From the NCBI RefSeq assembly GCF_003610235.1, contig NZ_RAPR01000001.1, forward strand, positions 8,246,001 to 8,310,000: a stretch of 64,000 nt of DNA, read 5' to 3'. This document shows, one piece after another, positions 54,280 through 61,481 of this stretch. The DNA is from Catellatospora citrea (lineage in GTDB: Bacteria; Actinomycetota; Actinomycetes; Mycobacteriales; Micromonosporaceae). How positions within the stretch are numbered: the first letter of the stretch is position 1; the number at the start of each line of letters is the position of its first letter. The notes beneath the pieces are model-generated. The model was given only the letters and a program-made list of their open reading frames with translations, was not told the origin of the DNA and made no database searches. Both the position numbers and the translations under genes were made by a program.

Positions 54280-55128
54280 GTGGCGTCGGTGAATCGCGTG
54301 TTGGTGACCGGGGCGGCAGGACGCCTCGGGCGGGCCACGCTCGAACTGCTCGCCCGGGAGGGGGTCACGGCCACGGCGCTCGACCTGCACGATCCCGGTG
54401 ACCTGCCCGCCGCGCGGGTCGTCGTCGGCGACACGGGCGACGTGAAGGCGGTCCGCGAGGCGCTGGCCGGGGTGGACGCGGTGGTGCACTGCGCCGCGAT
54501 CCCGTCCCCGACGCTGGGTACGCCGGAGGACGTGTTCTGTGGCAACACCCGAAGCACCTTCGTGGTGCTGGAGGAGGCGGCCCAGGCCGGGGTGACCCGG
54601 GCGGTACTGGCCGGCAGCCAGTCCGCGCTCGGGTTCGCCTGGGCGCCGCAGCCGATCGCCCCGCTCTACCTGCCCGTCGACGAGGCGCACCCGCTGCTGG
54701 CCGCCGACCCGTACGCGCTGAGCAAGCAGGTCGACGAGCAGACCGGTCAGATGATCGCACGCCGCTACGGCATGACCGTGGTGACGCTGCGGTTCCCGCT
54801 GCTGGGCGGCACGACCGAGCGGCTTCCCACGTTCGCCTCGCACTACCGTGCCGACCCGGTGCAGGGCGCCCGGTCCCTGTGGGCATACCTGGAGGACCGG
54901 GACGCGGCCACGGCGAACTGGCTGGCGCTGACCCGGCCGCTGTCCGGCGCGCAGGAGATCTACGTGGCGGCCCCGATCACGCTGGCCGCGCTGCCGACCG
55001 AGGAGCTGCTCGACCGCTTCCACCCCGGGGTGCCGCGCCGCGCGCCGATGCCGGGCCGCACCGTCCCGTTCGACCTGTCCCTGGCCGACCGCCTGCTCGG
55101 CCTGGTCCCGGAGCACCTGTACGCGTGA
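54280..55128 (+). CDS. NAD-dependent epimerase/dehydratase family protein
   Basis: A 282-residue extended SDR. RVLVTGAAGRLGRATLELL is the dinucleotide motif, VVHCAAIPSP the second contact, SQSALGFAW and the YALSK pair the catalytic residues. It resembles sugar-nucleotide epimerases or uronate dehydrogenases. Start is uncertain: GTG 54280 or GTG 54289. No sugar-nucleotide genes lie nearby. Confidence 0.88.
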   Translation: MASVNRVLVTGAAGRLGRATLELLAREGVTATALDLHDPGDLPAARVVVGDTGDVKAVREALAGVDAVVHCAAIPSPTLGTPEDVFCGNTRSTFVVLEEAAQAGVTRAVLAGSQSALGFAWAPQPIAPLYLPVDEAHPLLAADPYALSKQVDEQTGQMIARRYGMTVVTLRFPLLGGTTERLPTFASHYRADPVQGARSLWAYLEDRDAATANWLALTRPLSGAQEIYVAAPITLAALPTEELLDRFHPGVPRRAPMPGRTVPFDLSLADRLLGLVPEHLYA

Positions 55129-55199
55129 ACCGGGAGCATTTCGTGAAGGTCCGGTGACGAGGGCGACCCACCTACGTGCCGTTGATCAAACTGGGCTGC

Positions 55200-55667
55200 A
55201 TGACACCGGACGAGATCAGGATCGCCGCCACCGCCGACCGGGCGCTGGCCTTCGCCGCACGTGGCCTGCTGATCGGCCTGGCCATGACCGTGCTGCTGGT
55301 GGTGGCGGTGGAGGCCGCCGACGCGATGTCGTCCGGCGACGACGGGGACACGCCGCTGGCCGCCGCGGCCGCTCTGCTGCTGACCGCGCTGGTGGGTGTC
55401 CTGGCCGGCCCGCTGGTCGGCGCGCTGCTGGCCTGGGCGCTGCGGTTGCCGCGGCCGTGGCTCGTCTCGCTGGCGGGCACGGCCGCGGGCGTTCTGCTGC
55501 TGTGCGCGGGCGCAGGGTTCGGCATGACCGCCGCAGAGCCGTACTGGCTGCTGCCGGGCTTCCTGCTCGCGGTCGCCTACGCCGGGGCCGCGGCGCTGTC
55601 GGCGCTCGGTGGCCGGTCCGGCGACGCGACATCCGGGACGGTGGAGGCGACGACCACGCATCTCTGA
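55200..55667 (+). CDS. Small polytopic membrane protein, unknown
   Basis: A 155-residue hydrophobic protein with four likely TM helices (AARGLLIGLAMTVLLVVAV; AAAALLLTALVGVLAG; WLVSLAGTAAGVLLLCAGAG; LLPGFLLAVAYAGAAAL). I do not recognise the family. GTG 55176 would add eight residues. It lies just before the iron-regulated second monooxygenase but is upstream of its iron box, so it is not part of that unit. Confidence 0.65.
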   Translation: MTPDEIRIAATADRALAFAARGLLIGLAMTVLLVVAVEAADAMSSGDDGDTPLAAAAALLLTALVGVLAGPLVGALLAWALRLPRPWLVSLAGTAAGVLLLCAGAGFGMTAAEPYWLLPGFLLAVAYAGAAALSALGGRSGDATSGTVEATTTHL

Positions 55668-55755
55668 GGTTTGCCTTGCCTGTTTCATCGATGTGGATGA
55701 GAATTCCATTCACGACCTGCGTTGAAAGCGGCCCCGTATTGGCAAGTCGAATGGC

Positions 55756-55774
55756 GTAGGTTAGCCTAACCTAA
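55756..55774. promoter_or_regulatory. Near-perfect iron box before second monooxygenase
   Basis: gTAGGTTAGCCTAACCTAA matches the reversed consensus TTAGGTTAGCCTAACCTAA at 18 of 19 positions and is almost fully palindromic. It ends 25 bases before ATG 55800. Confidence 0.93.
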
Positions 55775-55799
55775 GTGCTGGCGAGGAGGCGCGCCGGCG

Positions 55800-57185
55800 A
55801 TGCTTAGGAACGGGACCGCAATGACAGAACAATCGTTTGGCGGGGACGTCGTCCATGACATCGTGGGCGTGGGATTCGGTCCGTCCAACCTGGCCCTGGC
55901 GATCGCCGCCGCGGAGAGCCCGGCACCGGTGAGCGCGGTCTTCCTGGAACGCCAGGCCGCGTTCGGCTGGCACCGGGGCATGCTGCTCGACGACGCGACG
56001 ATGCAGGTCTCGTTCATGAAGGACCTGGTCACCCTGCGCAACCCGGCGAGCCGGTTCAGCTTCCTGTGCTACCTGCACAGCCGCGGCCGCCTGATCGACT
56101 TCATCAACCACAAGAGCCTGTACCCGCTGCGGGTCGAGTTCCACGACTACCTCGAATGGGCGGCGGCGCAGGTCAGCGGCATGGTCCGGTACGGGCACGA
56201 GGTCGTCGACGTGCACCCGGTGTACGAGCGAGGCAAGGCCGACCACCTGATGGTGGTCGCGCAGGGCCCGCGTACCGCGACGGCGCTGCGGGCCCGCAAC
56301 GTGGTGTTCGCGACCGGCCTGTCCGCGCAGTTGCCGGACGGCGTCGCGCCGTCGTCGCGGGTCTGGCACAGCCAGGACCTGCTGCACCAGGTCGGGCAGT
56401 GGTCCGGTGCGCGGCGCCTCGTGGTGGTCGGCGCGGGCCAGAGCGCGGCCGAGGCGACGGCGTTCCTGCACGAGCGCTTCCCGGCGGCCGAGATCTGCGC
56501 GGTGTTCTCGCGCTACGGCTACAGCCCGGCCGACGACAGCCCGTTCGCCAACCGCATCTTCGACCCGGGCGCGGTCGACGACTTCTTCACCGCGCCGCCG
56601 CAGACCAAGCAGATGCTGCTGGACTACCACCGCAGCACGAACTACTCGGTCGTCGACCTCGATCTGATCAACGACCTCTACCGGCGGGTGTACCAGGAGA
56701 AGGTGCTCGGCCAGGAGCGGCTGCGCATCCTCAACGCGAGCCGGATGACCGCGGTGCGCGACGGCGGCGACCGGGTCCAGGTCGAGGTGTCCTCGCTGCT
56801 CACCGGCGAGCAGACCACGCTGGACGCGGACATCCTGGTGTGCGCCACCGGCTACCGCCAGGCCGATCCGTCGGGGCTGCTCGGGGATCTGGCCGGGCAT
56901 CTGCGCCGCGACGGCGACGGTCGCCTGGCCGCCGGGCGGGACTACCGCCTGGCCGCCGGTGCCGAGCTGGCTTGCGGCGTGTACCTGCAGGGCGGCACCG
57001 AGCACTCGCACGGCATCACGTCCTCGCTGCTGTCGGCGACCGCGGTGCGGGCGGGGGAGATCCTGCAGTCCGTTCTCGACCACCGGGACGGGCCCGCGGC
57101 CACGCTCACCGCGGAGGTGCCGGCTCTGATCACTCGTCCGCGGGCCGCCGTGGCGCAACCGGCCGTCCTGGGTGGAGCACTCTGA
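55800..57185 (+). CDS. L-ornithine N5-monooxygenase, copy 2
   Basis: A 461-residue paralogue of the enzyme at 46.2 kb, with GVGFGPSNLALAIAAAE (FAD), VVGAGQSAAEATAFLHERF (NADPH), DDSPFANRIFDPGAVDDFF and ATGYRQADP. The two share long identical blocks such as VYQEKVLGQERLRI-type. It has an extra ~20-residue C-terminal tail. ATG 55800 has GAGGAGG 10 bases upstream; ATG 55821 is possible. It stands alone under the best iron box of the window. Confidence 0.95.
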   Translation: MLRNGTAMTEQSFGGDVVHDIVGVGFGPSNLALAIAAAESPAPVSAVFLERQAAFGWHRGMLLDDATMQVSFMKDLVTLRNPASRFSFLCYLHSRGRLIDFINHKSLYPLRVEFHDYLEWAAAQVSGMVRYGHEVVDVHPVYERGKADHLMVVAQGPRTATALRARNVVFATGLSAQLPDGVAPSSRVWHSQDLLHQVGQWSGARRLVVVGAGQSAAEATAFLHERFPAAEICAVFSRYGYSPADDSPFANRIFDPGAVDDFFTAPPQTKQMLLDYHRSTNYSVVDLDLINDLYRRVYQEKVLGQERLRILNASRMTAVRDGGDRVQVEVSSLLTGEQTTLDADILVCATGYRQADPSGLLGDLAGHLRRDGDGRLAAGRDYRLAAGAELACGVYLQGGTEHSHGITSSLLSATAVRAGEILQSVLDHRDGPAATLTAEVPALITRPRAAVAQPAVLGGAL

Positions 57186-57285
57186 TGATCTGTGCGTAGC
57201 ACTTCCGTGGCTGTGGGTGTGGCCTGACGCGACCGCTCGGGTCTATGCTTCCGCTGCATCACCACGACGGTCAATGGAGGCGTCA

Positions 57286-58116
57286 GTGTCGCAGGGCGGC
57301 GGTCCGGGTGCGGGTGGCGAGGAGGTCGCGCCTCCGGGCGTCGACACGAGCACGCCGCACTCGGCGCGGATGTACGACTGGTGGCTGGGTGGCAAGGACA
57401 ACTTCGCCGCGGATCGGGCCATGGGTGACGCGTTCATCCAGGCGATCCCCACCATCAAGACGATGGCCAAGGAGAACCGGAAGTTCCTCGGTCGCGCGGT
57501 GAGATACCTGGTCGCCGACGCGGGCGTCCGGCAGTTCCTCGACATCGGCACCGGCATCCCGACGCGGCCCAACCTGCACGAGGACGCGCAGGCCATCGCG
57601 CCGGACACCCGGGTGGTCTACGTGGACAACGACCCGATCGTGCTCGCCCACGCGCGGGCGCTGCTGGTCAGCTCGGAGCAGGGCCGCAGCGAGTACATCC
57701 ACGCCGACCTGCGCAAGCCGCAGGAGATCCTGTCCGACCCGGCGCTGCTGCAGACGCTGGACCTGGGCAAGCCCGTCGCACTGATGATGGTCGCCGTGCT
57801 GATGCTGCTCAAGGACGCCGAGGATCCGTGGGGCCACACCCGCGAGCTGATGGATGCGCTGCCCTCGGGCAGCTACCTGACCATCACCCATCCCGGCCGC
57901 GAGTTCGACGAGGAGGCGATGGAGGTCATCCGCTCCTCGGCCGAGCGCGGCGGGATGACGGTGATCCCGCGCACCAAGGTGGACGTGGCGCGTTTCTTCG
58001 AGGGCTGGGACCTGGTCGAGCCGGGTGTCGTGCCGGTCATGGCCTGGCACCCCGACAGCGAGCTCGAGGACCCGAACGGCGCCTTCTACTGGGCGGGCAT
58101 GGCCCGCAAGCGCTGA
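57286..58116 (+). CDS. SAM-dependent methyltransferase, DUF574 type
   Basis: A 276-residue protein of the actinobacterial DUF574 (Methyltransf_19) group. Hallmarks are PHSARMYDWWLGGKDNFAADR, RQFLDIGTGIPTRPNLHE (motif I), VVYVDNDPIVLAHARALL and YLTITHPG. GTG 57286 is set by GGAGG 5 bases upstream. It starts 100 bases after the second monooxygenase, but this family is widespread and its substrate unknown, so a siderophore role is not implied. Confidence 0.92.
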   Translation: MSQGGGPGAGGEEVAPPGVDTSTPHSARMYDWWLGGKDNFAADRAMGDAFIQAIPTIKTMAKENRKFLGRAVRYLVADAGVRQFLDIGTGIPTRPNLHEDAQAIAPDTRVVYVDNDPIVLAHARALLVSSEQGRSEYIHADLRKPQEILSDPALLQTLDLGKPVALMMVAVLMLLKDAEDPWGHTRELMDALPSGSYLTITHPGREFDEEAMEVIRSSAERGGMTVIPRTKVDVARFFEGWDLVEPGVVPVMAWHPDSELEDPNGAFYWAGMARKR

Positions 58117-58153
58117 CCTGCAGACCGGGTCGCTGGTCGTCGTGGACGACCCG

Positions 58154-58204
58154 CCGCCGGGCGGGGAAGGGCAACTCGCACCGTTGTCCATCCCCGCCCG
58201 GCGG
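58154..58204. terminator. Bidirectional hairpin
   Basis: ccgccgggcgggga (58154-58167) pairs exactly with 58191-58204 around a 23-base loop, between the convergent methyltransferase and small-protein genes. Confidence 0.75.
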
Positions 58205-58218
58205 TGACCTGAGGAGGG

Positions 58219-58482
58219 TCAGACGTAGCTCAACGCGTCGATCGACAGGTCGATGCGATCGCGCCGGGCGACGTAGCGCGCGGTTCTGATCTCGACTTCC
58301 GTGCCGCGCGCCGTGGGCGAGCGGCAGATGACGGTCGCGGCGTGGCTGCTGGCCTCATAGACGATGCCGGCGCGCCACTGGCCGTCGCGGTACACCCAGA
58401 CCCGGTCGTGGGGCGCGTACGCGTCGGTGGGTACGACGTCGGCCACGGATCGCGCGTCGGGGTGTGTCTTCGGTGGTGCCAT
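58219..58482 (-). CDS. Small SH3/Tudor-like protein
   Basis: An 87-residue protein I cannot name. The centre (APHDRVWVYRDGQWRAGIVY, ATVICRSPT) has the strand pattern of a small SH3- or Tudor-like barrel. ATG 58482 has AGGAGG 10 bases upstream, which supports it being real. It stands alone between a hairpin and the XRE promoter region. Confidence 0.7.
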   Translation of the reverse strand: MAPPKTHPDARSVADVVPTDAYAPHDRVWVYRDGQWRAGIVYEASSHAATVICRSPTARGTEVEIRTARYVARRDRIDLSIDALSYV

Positions 58483-58852
58483 GGATCGGGTGTCCTCCTG
58501 GTGGGGCGGAACAATCCGAACGTGGCTCGTGCCGCGTGTGCCGGCGACTCCCCACGCCCGTGGACAGGGCCGCCTTCGGTCACACCGCGTAGCGCGACGC
58601 GCCCGGGAGGTAGCCGCATCCCGAGAAGGCTGAGCCTGCCGGTCCGGGAGGGGGTCCGTGCCGTCTGCCCAGGTGGAGGGGGTAGCGCCGCCGTTGGGGT
58701 GGCCGCCGGTAGCGCTTCCATTGACTGTGTTCGCTTAGCCGACCCCATGATGCACAGCTATCCTGTGCAAAAGCAAGCGCTGATGCACGTGCAGATGATC
58801 GTGTCATCTGCACGGGGCGGTGACGTTTTCTCTCTGGGGGCGGAGGATCGCG
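58483..58852. other. Intergenic region with palindromes
   Basis: This 370-base gap divides the small minus-strand gene from the DUF397 gene. The right half holds two inverted repeats (58751-58769 and 58789-58813, listed separately). No convincing ORF or RNA gene was seen in the rest. Confidence 0.5.
58751..58813. promoter_or_regulatory. Two operator-like palindromes before DUF397/XRE genes
   Basis: TGCACAG (58751-58757) and CTGTGCA (58763-58769) flank CTATC. GTGCAGATGA (58789-58798) and TCATCTGCAC (58804-58813) flank TCGTG, a perfect 10-bp inverted repeat. Between them TGCACGTGCA is self-complementary. The clustered TGCA half-sites suggest autoregulation by the XRE protein. Confidence 0.7.
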
Positions 58853-59086
58853 ATGACGCACATCCACGGCGGGGCACCGGAGCTCGCCGCGATCGCGTGG
58901 CGCAAGAGCGTACGCAGTGGAGCTGACGGGAACTGTGTGGAGATCGGCCGGCTGCCCGGGGGGTCGGGTTTCGCCGTACGCCATTCGCGGGACCCGTTGG
59001 GCCCGGTGCTGCTCTACACGAGGGCGGAAATGAACGCGTTTCTGCTGGGTGTGTACGACGGCGACTTCGACGATCTACTTTCTTGA
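58853..59086 (+). CDS. DUF397 protein
   Basis: A 77-residue protein of the DUF397 family: AIAWRKSVRSGADGNCVEIGRLPGG, FAVRHSRDPLGPVL and a C-terminal helix. These small proteins are paired with XRE regulators in actinomycetes and are thought to act as partner or antagonist, in a toxin-antitoxin-like way in some cases. GGAGG precedes ATG 58853. The XRE gene follows 82 bases later, the reverse of the commoner order. Confidence 0.93.
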   Translation: MTHIHGGAPELAAIAWRKSVRSGADGNCVEIGRLPGGSGFAVRHSRDPLGPVLLYTRAEMNAFLLGVYDGDFDDLLS

Positions 59087-59168
59087 CCGTTGATCCTCGA
59101 CAGTCCGTCCTCCCTTTGCGACAGTATGCGCAGGAGTGCACACGGGCGGGCAGGCGGAGGGCGCACGT

Positions 59169-60047
59169 ATGGCGGCAGACCCGGAGAGTGGGTCGGGCGG
59201 CGGTCCTACCGTGCTGCGCATGCTGCTCGGGGCACAGCTGCGCAGGTTGCGGGAGTCCCGTGGGATCAGCCGGGAGGACGCGGGCTGGCAGATCCGGGCC
59301 TCGGAATCGAAGATCAGCCGGATGGAGCTGGGCCGGGTCGGCTTCAAGGAACGTGACGTGGCCGACCTGCTCACCTACTACGGCGTGACCGACGAGGCCG
59401 AGCGGGAGGCGATGGCCGCCCTGGCCCGGCAGGCCAACGAGCCGGGCTGGTGGCACCAGTACGGCGACGTCTACCCGGCCTGGTTCCAGTCCTATCTCGG
59501 CCTGGAGTCCGCCGCGCAGATCATCCGGACCTACGAGGTGCAGTTCGTGCCCGGTCTGCTGCAGACCGCCGAATACGCCCGTGCCGTCATCATGCTGGGT
59601 CACGGCGGCAAGCCGGAGCCCGAGGTGAGCCGCCGCGTCGAGCTGCGGATGACCCGGCAGCAGATCCTGCACCGGCAGCAGCCGCCGCACCTGTGGGCCG
59701 TGGTCGACGAGGCGGCGCTGCGCCGGCCCGTCGGCGGGCGCGCGGTGATGCGCGGTCAGCTCGAGGCGCTGCTGAAGGCGACCAAGCAGCCGAAGGTCAC
59801 GCTGCAGGTGATGACGTTCGACAAGGGCGGGCACGCGGCGCACAGCGGCGCGTTCTCGCTGCTGCGCTTCCCCGACCACGACCTGCCCGACGTGGTCTAC
59901 CTGCAGCAGCTGACCAGCGCGCTCTACCTCGACAAGCGCGAGGACGTCGAGCAGTACGTCGCCGTCATGGAGCAGCTGTGCGTCGACGCGGCACCGCCCC
60001 AGGACACCGCGGGCATCCTGGAGGGCATCCTGCGCGACCTCGACTAG
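59169..60047 (+). CDS. XRE-family regulator with DUF5753-type domain
   Basis: A 292-residue regulator. The N-terminal HTH is LGAQLRRLRESRGISREDAGWQIRASESKISRMELGR (residues ~20-60). The remainder is the DUF5753 domain (QFVPGLLQTAEYARAV; VVDEAALRRPVGG; VTLQVMTFDKGGHAAHSGAFSLLRFPD). GGAGGG stands 7-8 bases before ATG 59169. It forms the usual pair with DUF397 and probably binds the palindromes upstream. Such pairs influence development and antibiotic production in Streptomyces. Confidence 0.94.
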   Translation: MAADPESGSGGGPTVLRMLLGAQLRRLRESRGISREDAGWQIRASESKISRMELGRVGFKERDVADLLTYYGVTDEAEREAMAALARQANEPGWWHQYGDVYPAWFQSYLGLESAAQIIRTYEVQFVPGLLQTAEYARAVIMLGHGGKPEPEVSRRVELRMTRQQILHRQQPPHLWAVVDEAALRRPVGGRAVMRGQLEALLKATKQPKVTLQVMTFDKGGHAAHSGAFSLLRFPDHDLPDVVYLQQLTSALYLDKREDVEQYVAVMEQLCVDAAPPQDTAGILEGILRDLD

Positions 60048-60062
60048 CGCTGCGGCCTGCGG

Positions 60063-61481
60063 CTACTCGGCGGGTGCCTCGATCGGCAGCACCACCCGGA
60101 AGCGCGTGTCGCCGGGCTCCGAGGTGACCCGGATGTCACCGTGGTGCTTGTTGACCACGATGCGGTACGAGATGTCCAGGCCCAGCCCGGTGCCCTCGCC
60201 GACCGGCTTGGTGGTGAAGAACGGCTCGAAGATGCGCGGCCGGATCGCCGGGTCGATGCCGGGGCCGGTGTCGCCGATCTCGACGAACACGCAGTTGTTG
60301 TCCCGGCCGGTGCGGATGGTCAGCGTGCCGGACCCCTGCATCGCGCCCAGCGCGTTGTCGATGAGGTTGGTCCAGACCTGGTTCAGCTCCGCGGCGTACG
60401 CCGGGATCTTCGGCAGCGTGCGATCCAGCTCCTTCACCACGGTGAGATCCTTGGTGACCTTGCCGGCGAACATCGCCAGGGTCGCCTTGACCAGGTCGTT
60501 GACGTCGACCTCCTGGTACGGCGCGCGGTCCAGCTGCGAGTACTGCTTGGCCGCGGCGACCAGGCCCGAGATGCGCGTGACCGAGTCGTCGATCTCGCCC
60601 ATCAGCAGCTCGGTCTCCAGGGTGTAGGTCAGCCAGCGCACCGCGGACTCGAAGTTCTCCGCGCCGACCGTGTCGGACACCTGCTCCAGCCACTCCTCGT
60701 CGACGCCGCCCGCGACCAGCGTCGGAGCGATGTCCCACGCGCCGGTGATGTCGCGCTCCTCCAGCCAGTCGGCCAGCGCGTCCTCGGCGTCGGACGTCTG
60801 CACCGGCGTCAGCTGGGCCGCCCCGTCGATCCGCTTGACCGCCTCCTCCTGCAGGTCGACGAGCTGGCGCAGCCGGGTGCCGTCGAGCCGGCCGTCGGCG
60901 ATCAGCGACAGCTTGTGCCGCATCCCGGCGACCCGCTGGCGCAGCACGGACGTGGCCCGCACCGCCGCGGCGGCGGGATTGTTCAGCTCGTGGGTGAGCC
61001 CGGCCGACAGCGAGCCCAGGGCCAGCAGCCGTTCGCGCTCGCCGACCAGGGTCTGCATGCTGCGCATGCCGAAGAACAGGCCTTCGAGCAGGTGCATCGC
61101 CATCGGGAACCATTCGCGCATCACGGTGCCGAAGTCGGCGGCCGGCAGCACGAAGAACTCCGTGTCGCTGACCGCGAGCAGGGAGTGCACGTACTTCTGC
61201 GGCACCCGGTCGCCGAGGTAGGCCTGGGTGGCGCCGGCGTACACGCCGCGCTGGTCGGTGCGGCTGACCTCGATGCTGTCGCCGTGCACCTGGCGGCTGA
61301 GCGCGACGGTGCCCGACAGCAGCACGTAGAAACAGCTGGCCTCGTCGCCCTCGGCGAAGACGGGGCCGGCGGGGATGCATTCGATGCGGCCGTGCTCGGC
61401 CAGCCAGGCGAGCTGGTCGTCGCTGAGCGATTCGAACAGGAACAGCTCGCGAAGCAGCTCGGGGGTGAGTTCGATGGTCAC
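60063..61481 (-). CDS. cNMP-binding-domain histidine kinase
   Basis: A 472-residue cytosolic kinase. Residues ~10-130 form a cyclic-nucleotide-binding-like barrel (GPVFAEGDEASCFYVLLSGTVALSR). The HisKA region has LTHELNNPAAAA with the phospho-His near 180, and the ATPase domain has NLIDNALGAM, DTGPGID and GEGTGLGLDI. No TM segment. GTG 61481 overlaps the stop of the reductase fusion (GTGA). It presumably phosphorylates that protein's receiver domain. Confidence 0.94.
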   Translation of the reverse strand: MTIELTPELLRELFLFESLSDDQLAWLAEHGRIECIPAGPVFAEGDEASCFYVLLSGTVALSRQVHGDSIEVSRTDQRGVYAGATQAYLGDRVPQKYVHSLLAVSDTEFFVLPAADFGTVMREWFPMAMHLLEGLFFGMRSMQTLVGERERLLALGSLSAGLTHELNNPAAAAVRATSVLRQRVAGMRHKLSLIADGRLDGTRLRQLVDLQEEAVKRIDGAAQLTPVQTSDAEDALADWLEERDITGAWDIAPTLVAGGVDEEWLEQVSDTVGAENFESAVRWLTYTLETELLMGEIDDSVTRISGLVAAAKQYSQLDRAPYQEVDVNDLVKATLAMFAGKVTKDLTVVKELDRTLPKIPAYAAELNQVWTNLIDNALGAMQGSGTLTIRTGRDNNCVFVEIGDTGPGIDPAIRPRIFEPFFTTKPVGEGTGLGLDISYRIVVNKHHGDIRVTSEPGDTRFRVVLPIEAPAE

